This document shows, piece by piece, positions 37,565 through 45,118 of a stretch of 64,000 nucleotides of DNA. Source of the DNA: Kitasatospora phosalacinea (GTDB lineage: Bacteria; Actinomycetota; Actinomycetes; Streptomycetales; Streptomycetaceae); the NCBI RefSeq assembly GCF_000716545.1, contig NZ_JNWZ01000013.1:40063-104062 (forward strand), written 5' to 3'. Positions within the stretch are counted from its first letter, which is position 1. Every line of letters begins with the position of its first letter. The translations under genes were made by a program, and so were the position numbers. The notes under the pieces were generated by a model. It did no database searches. It was not told the DNA's origin and saw only the letters and a program-made list of their open reading frames with translations.

Positions 37565-38272
37565 ATGAAGCTCTCCAAGCGGGCGACCGGTGCCCTGCTG
37601 CTGGCGGTCGGCGCCGGCGTGGCGGCGACGCAGGGCGTGGCCCAGGCGGCCCCGAAGACCCCGGCCGAGGTGGCGGCGATCGAGAACGGCCTGGCCACCC
37701 AGGAGGTGCCGTTCAGCATCCCGCTCAGCGCGGTGACCGCGCCGCTGCCGCTGCTGCCGGAGGGCGGCGAGGTCCACGGCGGGATCCCGACCTCGCCGCT
37801 GATGCCGCCCACCGAGACCGGCCAGAGCCCCACCCGGCCGATCCCGGAGCACGTGCTGCCCGCGATCAACGGCGGCAAGGCCGGCCCCTCGCTGGGCGCG
37901 GTGCTGCCGCTGCCCGAGGTCGACCGCGGCGCCGAGCTCGGCACCCTCGGCCTGGACGCCCCGGCCGCCCCGCTCAACCTGGGCGGCCCCGCGGTGGGCC
38001 TGGGCGAGCCGGTCACCTTCGTGGAGGGCCAGGGCGGCCGGCTCACCGACGCCGCGCTGACCCTGGACAAGGTCGACCCGCACCTGGTGACCGCGCCGGT
38101 GCAGGCCGTCCCGGGGGCGAGCGCCTCGCTCGGCGGCGAGCAGGACCAGATCTCGATCACCGACTCGGTGCGGAACCTGGCCGCCACCACCACCGCCACC
38201 ACCGGCGAGATGCTGAACCAGGCCGACCCGGTGGGCACCCTCGCCAGCGGGCTGGACCAGACCCGGGGCTGA
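37565..38272 (+). CDS. secreted protein of unknown function in the surface-protein cluster
   Basis: A 235-residue precursor with a signal peptide (MKLSKRATGALLLAVGAGVA, cleavage after AQA). The mature part is cysteine-free and rich in Pro, Leu, Gly and Ala, with repeated PLP/PLL patches (SIPLSAVTAPLPLLPEGGE), suggesting an extended rather than globular protein. No domain was recognised. It is divergent from the rodlin-like genes and convergent with another small secreted gene, so its context points to the aerial cell surface. Confidence 0.65.
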   Translation: MKLSKRATGALLLAVGAGVAATQGVAQAAPKTPAEVAAIENGLATQEVPFSIPLSAVTAPLPLLPEGGEVHGGIPTSPLMPPTETGQSPTRPIPEHVLPAINGGKAGPSLGAVLPLPEVDRGAELGTLGLDAPAAPLNLGGPAVGLGEPVTFVEGQGGRLTDAALTLDKVDPHLVTAPVQAVPGASASLGGEQDQISITDSVRNLAATTTATTGEMLNQADPVGTLASGLDQTRG

Positions 38273-38292
38273 CGCCCCGCCGGGAAGCGGAA

Positions 38293-38329
38293 CGGCCCGG
38301 GTTCCTCGCGGGGGGAGGAGCCCGGGCCG
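38293..38329. terminator. bidirectional terminator
   Basis: Arms 38293-38307 and 38315-38329 form a 15-bp stem with one G-T pair. It lies between two convergent secreted-protein genes. Confidence 0.75.
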
Positions 38330-38341
38330 CTTCGCGCGCGC

Positions 38342-38725
38342 TCAGCCCGGCAGCACGCCGAGCAGCGGGCCGGCCAGCGGCAGGTCCTCCGGGCCGCCGC
38401 CGCCGGACAGCGGCGCGGTGAGCGGGGCGGTGCCGACCGGGGCGACGCCGTTGTCGGGGACGACCGCGACGCCGTTGTTCAGCACGTCCGCGCCGGAGCC
38501 GGCCCACGGGTCGAGCCGCAGCTCCTTCACCGGGGCGATCGCGTAGCCCAGCGCGCTGGTGGTGCTGCCGACGGCCTGCTGGGCGTCGGTGTTCTGCAGG
38601 TGGGTGGTGGGCGCGGGGAGCCCGCCGAGCGGTTCGGTCTCGGCGTGCGCGGCCTGGGCGGTGACGCCGCCGAGCAGCATCGCGGCGCCGAGCGCGGCCA
38701 CGGCGCCGGTGGTCTTCCGGGTCAT
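38342..38725 (-). CDS. small secreted protein of unknown function
   Basis: A 127-residue precursor with a signal peptide (MTRKTTGAVAALGAAMLLGG, cleavage after AHA). The mature part of about 99 residues is cysteine-free, with a GxDVLNNGVAVVPDNGVAPVG segment and a Pro/Leu/Gly-rich ending (PLAGPLLGVLPG). The Pro/Leu-rich style recalls the convergent 235-residue neighbour, but no clear homology is visible. Possible surface or matrix protein. Confidence 0.6.
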   Translation of the reverse strand: MTRKTTGAVAALGAAMLLGGVTAQAAHAETEPLGGLPAPTTHLQNTDAQQAVGSTTSALGYAIAPVKELRLDPWAGSGADVLNNGVAVVPDNGVAPVGTAPLTAPLSGGGGPEDLPLAGPLLGVLPG

Positions 38726-38779
38726 CGGCCAATCCTTACGGGGTGAGCGGAGCGGTGCTCCGGGGGAGGAACGCGAGCG

Positions 38780-38805
38780 GCCCCCCGGCCGCGGGGCCGG
38801 GGGGC
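38780..38805 (-). terminator. hairpin after the His-tailed chaplin
   Basis: A perfect 11-bp stem (38780-38790 with 38795-38805) and a 4-base loop lie about 34 bases past the chaplin stop on the minus strand. Confidence 0.6.
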
Positions 38806-38838
38806 GGTCTGCACGGGGTGCCGATCGGCCGGGGCCGT

Positions 38839-39150
38839 TCAGCAGTCTTCGTCGACCGGCGGCTCGTGGTGCTCGTGGTTCTCGTGGTGCTCGTGGTGCT
38901 CGGCCGGCAGGTCCACGTTGGCGCAGGAGTTGCCGAACGCGGGGTTCAGCAGGCCGATGACGTTGATCGAGTTGCCGCAGACGTTCACCGGAACGTGCAC
39001 CGGCACCTGCACGGCGTTGCCGGAGAGCACGCCGGGGGAGTTGGCGGCGACGCCCTCGGCGCCGGCCGAGGCGTTGGCCAGACCGGCCGAGCCGAGCACC
39101 AGGCCGGCGGCGGCGGCCGACAGGACGGCGGCCTTCTTCACGTTCTGCAT
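38839..39150 (-). CDS. short chaplin with a His/Glu-rich C-terminal tail
   Basis: A 103-residue precursor. A signal peptide ends ANA (about residue 27). The chaplin domain includes AEGVAANSPGVLSGN, VPVHVPVNVCGNSINVIGLL and NPAFGNSCANV, with the conserved cysteine pair 58 and 76. Unlike its two neighbours, which end just after this motif, it continues with a 23-residue tail containing seven histidines in EHH-type repeats and a terminal Cys103. Chaplins assemble into amyloid-like films on aerial hyphae; the tail could bind metal. AGGAG lies upstream of the ATG. Confidence 0.85.
   Translation of the reverse strand: MQNVKKAAVLSAAAAGLVLGSAGLANASAGAEGVAANSPGVLSGNAVQVPVHVPVNVCGNSINVIGLLNPAFGNSCANVDLPAEHHEHHENHEHHEPPVDEDC
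38863..38898. repeat. 9-bp tandem repeat encoding the EHH tail
   Basis: Four consecutive 9-base units (CTCGTGGTG on the plus strand, one with a final T) encode E-H-H, E-H-H, E-N-H, E-H-H in the chaplin tail. Unit gain or loss keeps the frame. Confidence 0.85.
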
Positions 39151-39185
39151 GGGGGTTGATCTCCTAGATCACACAGGGAGTTGGT

Positions 39186-39220
39186 GCGCCGCACCGCACG
39201 ACGGGCGTGCGGTGCGGCGC
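39186..39220 (-). terminator. strong terminator between two chaplin genes
   Basis: A perfect 15-bp stem (39186-39200 with 39206-39220) and a 5-base loop lie 20 bases beyond the stop of the upstream chaplin on the minus strand. Confidence 0.75.
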
Positions 39221-39239
39221 GGGCGCTGCGTCAGGCAGT

Positions 39240-39482
39240 TCAGCCGACGTTGGCGCAGGAGTTGCCGAACGCCGGGTTCAGCAGGCCGATGACGTTGACG
39301 GTGTTGCCGCAGACGTTGACCGGGACGTGCACCGGGACCTGGATCAGGTTGCCGGAGAGCACGCCGGGGGAGCCGGCGGCGACGCCCTCGGCGCCCGCGG
39401 AGGCGTTGGCCAGACCGGCCGAGCCGAGGACCAGGCCGGCGGCGGCGACGGACAGGACCGCGGCCTTCTTGAAGTTGCGCAT
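39240..39482 (-). CDS. short chaplin
   Basis: An 80-residue precursor with a signal peptide ending ANA and a single chaplin domain: AEGVAAGSPGVLSGNLIQ, VPVHVPVNVCGNTVNVIGLL and NPAFGNSCANVG, with Cys58 and Cys76. Sequence up to residue 80 is nearly the same as the His-tailed neighbour, indicating duplication. ATG 39482 is chosen because the GTG 15 bases upstream is itself part of the Shine-Dalgarno (GTGAGGAAG). Short chaplins are secreted, surface-active amyloid proteins needed for aerial growth. Confidence 0.9.
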   Translation of the reverse strand: MRNFKKAAVLSVAAAGLVLGSAGLANASAGAEGVAAGSPGVLSGNLIQVPVHVPVNVCGNTVNVIGLLNPAFGNSCANVG

Positions 39483-39932
39483 AGCTTTCTTCCTCACGTT
39501 CTGCCCGACTGTGGATGGTCGGGTGCCGGGCGATTGGCATCATCGCCCGGGGTTTTCCGGATGCGCCGTGAATGTCACTCACGCGGCCCAACACCCTCGT
39601 GTCGCCCGTGGCTTGGGTGACACGTGCCGCGTCGGGGTGCGCCCGCGACTGCTCGCTCACGGCGGGGAGCGGTCGCTTCGCGGCGCGTCCAGGGCGGCCC
39701 GGGGCTGCCTGTGGAGCGGTGTTCGTGAGGAAGAACGAGCCGGCGCGGCCGGGGAAACGGGCGGATCCGCCGATCACCCGAATGCGGCGCATTACGCCGA
39801 GTGGGTGATTGTTCGGGGGCGTGCGCAACCGCGCCGGGACGGCTTCGTTGGCCTGGTGCACGTCCCGTGTGCTTCCTACCGGCAGCCCCCGGCGCGGCAA
39901 TTGGAAGATCTGATTTATCGAGGAGACTCAGC
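39483..39932. promoter_or_regulatory. divergent intergenic region between chaplin genes with a sigma-BldN-like promoter
   Basis: This 450-base gap holds no gene. On the plus strand, -35 CGCAAC (39824-39829), a 16-base spacer and -10 CGTTGG (39846-39851) match the sigma-BldN consensus at five of six bases in each element. It lies about 80 bases upstream of the plus-strand chaplin. No equivalent was found for the minus-strand chaplin. Confidence 0.6.
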
Positions 39933-40172
39933 ATGAGCATCAAGAAGGCCGCCGCCGTCGGCGCCGCCGTCGTGGGCATCGTCGCCGCCGGTGCGGGTTC
40001 CGCCATGGCGAGCAGTGGCGCCGAGGGTGTCGCCGCCGGTTCCCCCGGTGTCGCCTCCGGCAACCAGATCCAGGTGCCGATCCACATCCCGGTCAACCTG
40101 TGCGGCAACTCGATCGACGTCATCGGCGCCCTGAACCCGGCGTTCGGCAACTCCTGCGCCAACGTCGGCTGA
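39933..40172 (+). CDS. short chaplin (ChpH-like)
   Basis: A 79-residue precursor with signal peptide ending AMA. The chaplin domain includes GAEGVAAGSPGVASGNQIQV, PIHIPVNLCGNSIDVIGALN and PAFGNSCANVG, with Cys57 and Cys75 as the conserved pair. ATG 39933 follows GAGGAG. It is transcribed away from the other two chaplins and ends at a strong hairpin. Like other short chaplins it should be exported by Sec and assemble at the air interface. Confidence 0.9.
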   Translation: MSIKKAAAVGAAVVGIVAAGAGSAMASSGAEGVAAGSPGVASGNQIQVPIHIPVNLCGNSIDVIGALNPAFGNSCANVG

Positions 40173-40188
40173 CGCGCGGTCCCCTGGT

Positions 40189-40242
40189 CGGCCGAGCCGC
40201 CGTCCGCCCCTGCCCGGCAGGGAGCGGGCGGCGGCTCGGCCG
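40189..40242 (+). terminator. terminator after the plus-strand chaplin
   Basis: Arms 40189-40207 and 40224-40242 form a 19-bp stem with one G-T pair, followed by TTTT. A classic factor-independent terminator. Confidence 0.85.
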
Positions 40243-40415
40243 TTTTCCGGGGGCGTCCGCCGACGGAGCGTCATGCTGCCGCGAGTCTTGTTGTGTTACC
40301 TGTCAGTACCTAGCATGTGAGCCTGCCTCATGTTCGCCGGGCCGGCCGCCCGGCCCCGTGCTCCGCGCCGCCCGGCAGCCGCCGGGCGATCCCCCACCCC
40401 CGCAAGGAGTCATGA

Positions 40416-42080
40416 GTGTCCAGGCAACCGCGCTCCGCCGTCCGGCGCCGTCCACCCGCCCTGCTCGCCACCGCCGCCCTGCTCGCCGCCCTCGGCCTCG
40501 GCACCGGTCTCGGTACCGGTCTCGGCACCACCGAGGCGCGGGCCGCCTCCGGCAGCCCCGGCAAGCCCGCCGCGATCGTCGCCCTCGGCGACAGCGCGAT
40601 CTCCGGCGAGGGCGCCGGCACCGACACCGGCGACGACTACGTCCCCGGCACCGACACGCCCACCAACTACTGCCACCGCTCCACCAAGTCCGAGATCTTC
40701 GTGACCCGGCTCCCCGGCGTCACCCCGATCGACCTGGCCTGCTCCGGCGCGCAGACCGGCGACCTGGTCAGCGACCCCGGGCTGGCGAAGATCACCGGCC
40801 CTGGCAGCGGCGACTTCGGCGAACCCAAGCAGGACGTCCAACTCGCCGCCACCGCACGCCAGTACGACGTCAAGATGGTGGTCGTCACGATCGGCGCCAA
40901 CGACGACTTCGAGTTCGCGAACATCATGATGGACTGCCTCGCCCAGTACTTCCCGATCCCGCAGTCCAAGGGCTGCCGGGACACCATCGGCAGCGCCGAG
41001 ATCACCCGCCGCGCCGCCGGGGTCAAGCCCAAGGTCGCCGCCGCGCTCACCAGCGTCCGCAACACCATGCGGGCGGCCGGCTACTCGGACGACTCCTACC
41101 AGCTGGTCTACCAGTCGTACTTCAACCCGATCACCCCCGACATCCGGCGCAACGACTACGCCGGCAAGGTCGCCGACGGCTGCCCCGCCTTCCCCGAGGA
41201 CCTCGCCTGGGGCCACAACTGGGTCGTCCCCACCCTCAGCGACGCCCTGCGCGAGGCCGCCGCCGGCGTCCCCGGCGTGCGCTACCTCGACCAGCGCCGG
41301 GTCGCCTTCGGCCACGAGGTCTGCGCCGAGTGGACCACCTCCCCGTACGAGTACACCAACGGCGACGTGATCGACCTGTCCGAGACCACCCGCAACGGCT
41401 GCGACACCCCGATCGCCATCCCCGGCCTGTGCATGAACAACGTCCGCCAGTCGTACCACCTGCGGGTCGCCGGGTACGCCGCCGAGGCCGCCTGCCTGCG
41501 GCAGTTCTACCAGCAGGCCGCGCTCGACCAGGCGTTCTGCTCGCTCAACCAGCAGGACGGCACCTCGATCACCGCGCTCACCCCCGGGCAACCGTTCCCG
41601 GACACCCCCGAGGACGGCGCCTGGTACCAGCTCACCAACCAGGCCGACGGCAAGGCGCTCGACCTGGCCGGCGGCGGCAGCTACGGCGACGCCACCAACG
41701 GCCGCGCCGCCCTCACCTATCCCGCCACCGGCGGCCTCAACCAGTCCTTCGTCCTGGAGGCCAAGGCCGGCGGCACCTACGAACTCGACTCCAGCGGCAA
41801 CCGCGACATGTGCCTGGACGCCGCCGGCGGCGCCACCGCCCCCGGCACCAGGATCCAGCAGTGGCGCTGCAACGGCGGCGGCAACCAGCACTGGCTGCTG
41901 AAGCCCGTCGGCGACGGCACCTACGAGCTCGCCGACTCCCAGGACCCGACCAAGCTCGCCACCGCCGGCCCGCAGACCGACGGCCAGGGCAACCCCCTCG
42001 TCCAGCTCGCCACCGGCAACGGCTCCGCCGCCCAGCACTGGCGGCTCACCAAGCTCGGCATCGTCTACCTGCACGGCTGA
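40416..42080 (+). CDS. secreted SGNH hydrolase with C-terminal ricin-type lectin domain
   Basis: A 554-residue exported protein. An Arg-rich N-region and hydrophobic core form a signal peptide ending near ARA (residue 43). The GDSL/SGNH domain follows, with Ser60 in ALGDSAISGEG, TIGANDD as the GxND block and SYHLRVAGY as the catalytic His region. A ricin B-type beta-trefoil (about residues 390-550) with QxW-like repeats (IQQWRCNGGGNQHW) ends the protein. Probably an esterase binding polysaccharide outside the cell. GTG 40416 with AAGGAG is used; the nearby ATG at 40412 is out of frame. Confidence 0.85.
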   Translation: MSRQPRSAVRRRPPALLATAALLAALGLGTGLGTGLGTTEARAASGSPGKPAAIVALGDSAISGEGAGTDTGDDYVPGTDTPTNYCHRSTKSEIFVTRLPGVTPIDLACSGAQTGDLVSDPGLAKITGPGSGDFGEPKQDVQLAATARQYDVKMVVVTIGANDDFEFANIMMDCLAQYFPIPQSKGCRDTIGSAEITRRAAGVKPKVAAALTSVRNTMRAAGYSDDSYQLVYQSYFNPITPDIRRNDYAGKVADGCPAFPEDLAWGHNWVVPTLSDALREAAAGVPGVRYLDQRRVAFGHEVCAEWTTSPYEYTNGDVIDLSETTRNGCDTPIAIPGLCMNNVRQSYHLRVAGYAAEAACLRQFYQQAALDQAFCSLNQQDGTSITALTPGQPFPDTPEDGAWYQLTNQADGKALDLAGGGSYGDATNGRAALTYPATGGLNQSFVLEAKAGGTYELDSSGNRDMCLDAAGGATAPGTRIQQWRCNGGGNQHWLLKPVGDGTYELADSQDPTKLATAGPQTDGQGNPLVQLATGNGSAAQHWRLTKLGIVYLHG

Positions 42081-42090
42081 GACCGGACCG

Positions 42091-42363
42091 TCAGGAGATC
42101 CCCAGCCGGACGGCCGCACCCGCGGGCACGGGGTACGGCCGCTCCGGCGGCAGCAGCCCCCGGTCCCGCGTGGCGTGCAACTCACGGGCCAGCGGCGTCA
42201 GGTCCTCGATCCGCACCAGCCACTCGCCGCGGGCCCCGCGCTCTCCGGCCGGAACGCCTGGTGGGCCGTCACGGCCCCGTCGCCGCAAGGGCTCGGACCT
42301 GTCGCTTCGCTGTCTGCTCCATCCGGCCATGCCAACCCGTCGGGTGCACGGGCGGTAGCGCAT
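42091..42363 (-). pseudogene. possible 3' remnant of an unrecognised gene
   Basis: The last 45 codons on this strand (EWLVRIEDLTPLARELHATR, continuing to VRLGIS) have strong G/C third positions and a protein-like sequence, while the upstream part is low-complexity. It may be the 3' end of a decayed gene. The rest of 42364-42559 holds nothing I can support. Confidence 0.3.
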
Positions 42364-42559
42364 TCAGGGGCTCGGGGAACGGCGAGGTCCAGGCTGCTGA
42401 CGGTGCACTGCCGGTGCGTGCCGCCGCTTCCGGTTCTGTCCACAGGCTCGCGGCGGCACCGACCTTCGACGGGCTCCGGCCGTCAGCAGCACGCCCCGCC
42501 GTCCCCCCGGGCCCCCTGACCACCCCCGGTCGGTGGGAGCATGGGGCCGGAGGTGCGCG

Positions 42560-43510
42560 GTGGCCGGTGCGGCGTTGGTGCTCGGGTTGGACGTCGGGGG
42601 GACGAGCACGCGTGCCCTGGTCGCGGGGCTGGACGGGCGGGTGGTCGGGCAGGCGCGGGGGGCCGGGGGGAACCCGGTCGCGCACGGGGCGGAGGCCGCC
42701 GCGAAGGAGATCGGGGACACCGTGCGGGCCGCGCTGGCCGGGGTGGACCCGGGGCGGGTGGCGGCGGGTGTGCTGGGGCTCGCGGGCGGGCTGGTGGCGC
42801 GCCCGGACTTCGGGCCGCTCTGGGACGGCCTCGGGCTGGGCGCGCACCCGGTGCTGGTCAGCGACGTGCTGCTGGCGCACGCCGCCGGCACCGCCGAGCC
42901 GGACGGGAACGTGGTGCTCAGCGGCACGGGCGGGATGGCCGCCGAGATCCGCGGCCACGAACTGCGCCGCACCGCCGACGGGCACGGCTGGCTGCTGGGC
43001 GACCGCGGCTCGGGCGTCTGGCTCGGCCGCGAGGCCGTCTCCGCCGCGCTCACCGCCATCGACCGGGACGAGCCGCTCACCGGCCTGGACGCGGCGGTCG
43101 CCGAGGCGCTGACCGGCCCGGACGGCCTCGGCGCGGACCCGCGTTCGGCGCTGATCGCCGCCGTCCACGCGCAGGCCCCCGCCCGGCTGGCCCGACTCGC
43201 CCCCGTGGTCCTCGACCGGGCCGGGCTCGGCGATCCCGGGGCGCTCGCCCTGGTCGCCCGGGCCGCCGACCACCTGCTCGACACGCTCTCCCTGCTGCGC
43301 GCCCGCGACTGCGTCCTGCCGATCGTGCTGGCGGGCGGCCTGCTCAGCACCCCGACCCCGCTCGCCGCCCGCCTGGGCCCGCTGCTGGCCGCCCGCTGGC
43401 CCGGCGCCCCGCTCCGCCCGGCCGGCGACGGCGCGGGCGCGGCGGCCTGGCTGGCGGCCCGGTCGCTGGGCCGCGGCACGGCGGAGCTGCACCGGGCGCT
43501 GACCGCCTGA
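42560..43510 (+). CDS. BadF/BadG-type sugar kinase (N-acetylglucosamine kinase-like)
   Basis: A 316-residue actin-fold ATPase with phosphate-1 motif LGLDVGGTSTRALVAGLDG, a GNVVLSGTGGMAAEI phosphate-2 region and an adenosine motif VLAGGLLSTPTPLA. This fits N-acetylglucosamine kinases of the BadF/BadG/BcrA/BcrD family, which feed amino sugars into metabolism. GTG 42560 is chosen for the GGAGG 7 bases upstream. The nearby GntR regulator belongs to the class that includes the amino-sugar regulator DasR, but a link is not shown. Confidence 0.8.
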   Translation: MAGAALVLGLDVGGTSTRALVAGLDGRVVGQARGAGGNPVAHGAEAAAKEIGDTVRAALAGVDPGRVAAGVLGLAGGLVARPDFGPLWDGLGLGAHPVLVSDVLLAHAAGTAEPDGNVVLSGTGGMAAEIRGHELRRTADGHGWLLGDRGSGVWLGREAVSAALTAIDRDEPLTGLDAAVAEALTGPDGLGADPRSALIAAVHAQAPARLARLAPVVLDRAGLGDPGALALVARAADHLLDTLSLLRARDCVLPIVLAGGLLSTPTPLAARLGPLLAARWPGAPLRPAGDGAGAAAWLAARSLGRGTAELHRALTA

Positions 43511-43532
43511 CGCCCCGGCGCCGGCGGTCCTC

Positions 43533-44027
43533 CTACTGGCAGGTCATCGCCCACGGGGCGACCCCGCCGTGCGGGGCCCTGCGCGGCGGGGGGCCGTCGG
43601 CGGCGGCGTCGCCGGCCGGGCGGGCGGCGGCACCGGGGAGGGCGATCTCGGCCCAGACCCACTTGCCGCCGCGCTTGCGCACCACGCCGTGGGCGAGGGC
43701 GAGCCCGGCGATCAGGAGCAGGCCGCGGCCGGACTCCTCGTCCTCGGCGGGGCGCCCGGGGACGGGGAGGGCGGGGGAGGAGTCGTAGACCTCGATGACG
43801 GCGCGGTGGTGCACCGGGTCGGCGTGCACGCCGACGGTGACGGCGTCCCCGGTGGCGTGGCGGACGGCGTTGCCGAGGAGTTCGGAGGTGACCAGGTCGA
43901 GGGCGAAGCGGGTGTCCTCGTCCAGCGGGGTGTTCCAGGAGGTGAGGAGGTCGCGGACCCGGCGGCGTCCGGCGGCGACGGTGGCGGGCTCGCGGGGCAG
44001 TGAGAACCATCGACGGTGGACGGACAT
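43533..44027 (-). CDS. ATP-binding regulatory protein (RsbW/SpoIIAB-like HATPase)
   Basis: A 164-residue GHKL ATPase with N-box DLVTSELLGNAVRHATG, G1 box around VYDSSPALP and G2 box SGRGLLLIAGL. It lacks a histidine-kinase dimerisation domain and so fits the large streptomycete family of anti-sigma-like serine kinases. ATG 44027 follows GAGGAG. The C-terminal 25 residues are Pro/Ala-rich. It is divergent from the GntR gene across a region carrying three related palindromes. Confidence 0.8.
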   Translation of the reverse strand: MSVHRRWFSLPREPATVAAGRRRVRDLLTSWNTPLDEDTRFALDLVTSELLGNAVRHATGDAVTVGVHADPVHHRAVIEVYDSSPALPVPGRPAEDEESGRGLLLIAGLALAHGVVRKRGGKWVWAEIALPGAAARPAGDAAADGPPPRRAPHGGVAPWAMTCQ

Positions 44028-44098
44028 GGCGGGCTCCTCACGCGGTTCCGCCCGGGGGCGGAGAATCGGCAGCCGATATGAGGGTATGTCAGATCCCA

Positions 44099-44174
44099 AC
44101 ATCTCTAGACAAGCTGAAATCTCTAGAGATGTCAATGCGTCAGGGGCCGTCCCTGCGTAGGATGTCTAGAGAAG
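44099..44174. promoter_or_regulatory. three TCTAGA-centred operator-like sites
   Basis: The sites are TCTCTAGACA (44102-44111), the perfect palindrome ATCTCTAGAGAT (44119-44130) and TGTCTAGAGA (44163-44172), which is the first site inverted. HutC-type GntR regulators bind TCTAGA-cored operators (DasR: TGGTCTAGACCA). The third site ends 11 bases before the GntR start, suggesting autorepression. Confidence 0.7.
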
Positions 44175-44183
44175 AGGGGAAGG

Positions 44184-44954
44184 ATGTCCGCCGCCATGAC
44201 CAGTGATCCACGCGCCACGCAGCCCAAGTACCAGCGGATCGCCGACGACCTCAAGCGCGAGATCGACGCCGGGCGCTACCGCCCCGGCGACCGGCTCCCC
44301 GGCGAGAACGACCTGATGGCGACGTACGGCGTGGCCAGGATGACGGCCCGGCAGGCTCTCGGGGTGCTGAAGGACGAGGGGACGGCGGAGGCCCGCCGGG
44401 GAGTGGGCGTGTTCGTCCGGGAGTTCCGGCCGATAAGGCGCCGGGGCATCCAGCGGCTCTCCGGCCGGTCGTGGGGCGGCGGGGCCTCGGTCTGGTCGGC
44501 GGACATAGCCTCCCGCGAACTGACGGTGGACCAGCTGAGCGTCGCCGAGCGGGAGGCGCCCGAGCGGATCGCCGCCGTGCTGGGACTCAAGGGCGGCGAG
44601 CCGGCCTGCGTGCGCAGCCGCCGCTTCGTGCTGGACGGCAAACCGGTGCTGCTCTCCGACTCGTACCTGCCGGCCGCGCTGGTGGCGGGCAGCCGGATCA
44701 CCGACCAGGACACCGGCCCCGGCGGCACGTACGCCAGGCTCGCCGAACTGGGCCACAAGCCGGTGCACTTCCAGGAGCAGATCCGCTCCCGGATGCCCAC
44801 CGGGGACGAGGCGGAGCGGCTGGCGCTGGCGCCCGGCACCCCGGTGTTCCTGGTGCACCGGACCGCGTTCGCCGAGGACGGGCAGGTGGTGGAGGTCAAC
44901 GAGATGGTGCTCGACTCGGCCTCGTACATCCTGGAGTACGACTTCGACGCCTGA
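44184..44954 (+). CDS. GntR/HutC-family transcriptional regulator
   Basis: A 256-residue repressor with an N-terminal GntR winged helix (KYQRIADDLKREIDAGRYRP, GENDLMATYGVARMTARQAL) and a C-terminal UTRA ligand-binding domain (RSRRFVLDGKPVLLSDSYLP to the VFLVHRTAF segment). The ligand is probably a small metabolite. It is preceded by three TCTAGA-type palindromes and divergent from the ATP-binding regulator, which it may also control. GAGGGGAAGG lies upstream of the start. Confidence 0.85.
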   Translation: MSAAMTSDPRATQPKYQRIADDLKREIDAGRYRPGDRLPGENDLMATYGVARMTARQALGVLKDEGTAEARRGVGVFVREFRPIRRRGIQRLSGRSWGGGASVWSADIASRELTVDQLSVAEREAPERIAAVLGLKGGEPACVRSRRFVLDGKPVLLSDSYLPAALVAGSRITDQDTGPGGTYARLAELGHKPVHFQEQIRSRMPTGDEAERLALAPGTPVFLVHRTAFAEDGQVVEVNEMVLDSASYILEYDFDA

Positions 44955-45118
44955 GCCCGGCGCCCGGACTTTTCCACAGACCTGTGGAAAACCGCCGCGC
45001 CCCCGTTCACCGGTTCGGAGCAGCAGCCCGGGCCGGGGCGGTGCGCGACGGCGGAGGGTGGGGGAAGGGTCCGCCCGCGAGCGGCGCGGGCGCGGCCCGC
45101 GACCCGGGAGGCGCCACG

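Noticed and set aside
38863..38898. CRISPR-like array
   Set aside because: The units are 9 bases, contiguous and in frame within a coding gene; no spacers exist here or elsewhere in the window.
39483..39497. Upstream GTG as the chaplin start
   Set aside because: The GTG is embedded in the Shine-Dalgarno GTGAGGAAG of the ATG at 39482; the extra residues do not fit a chaplin signal peptide.
40412..40414. ATG just before the SGNH hydrolase
   Set aside because: It is out of frame with the SGNH/ricin protein; GTG 40416 is in frame and correctly spaced from AAGGAG.
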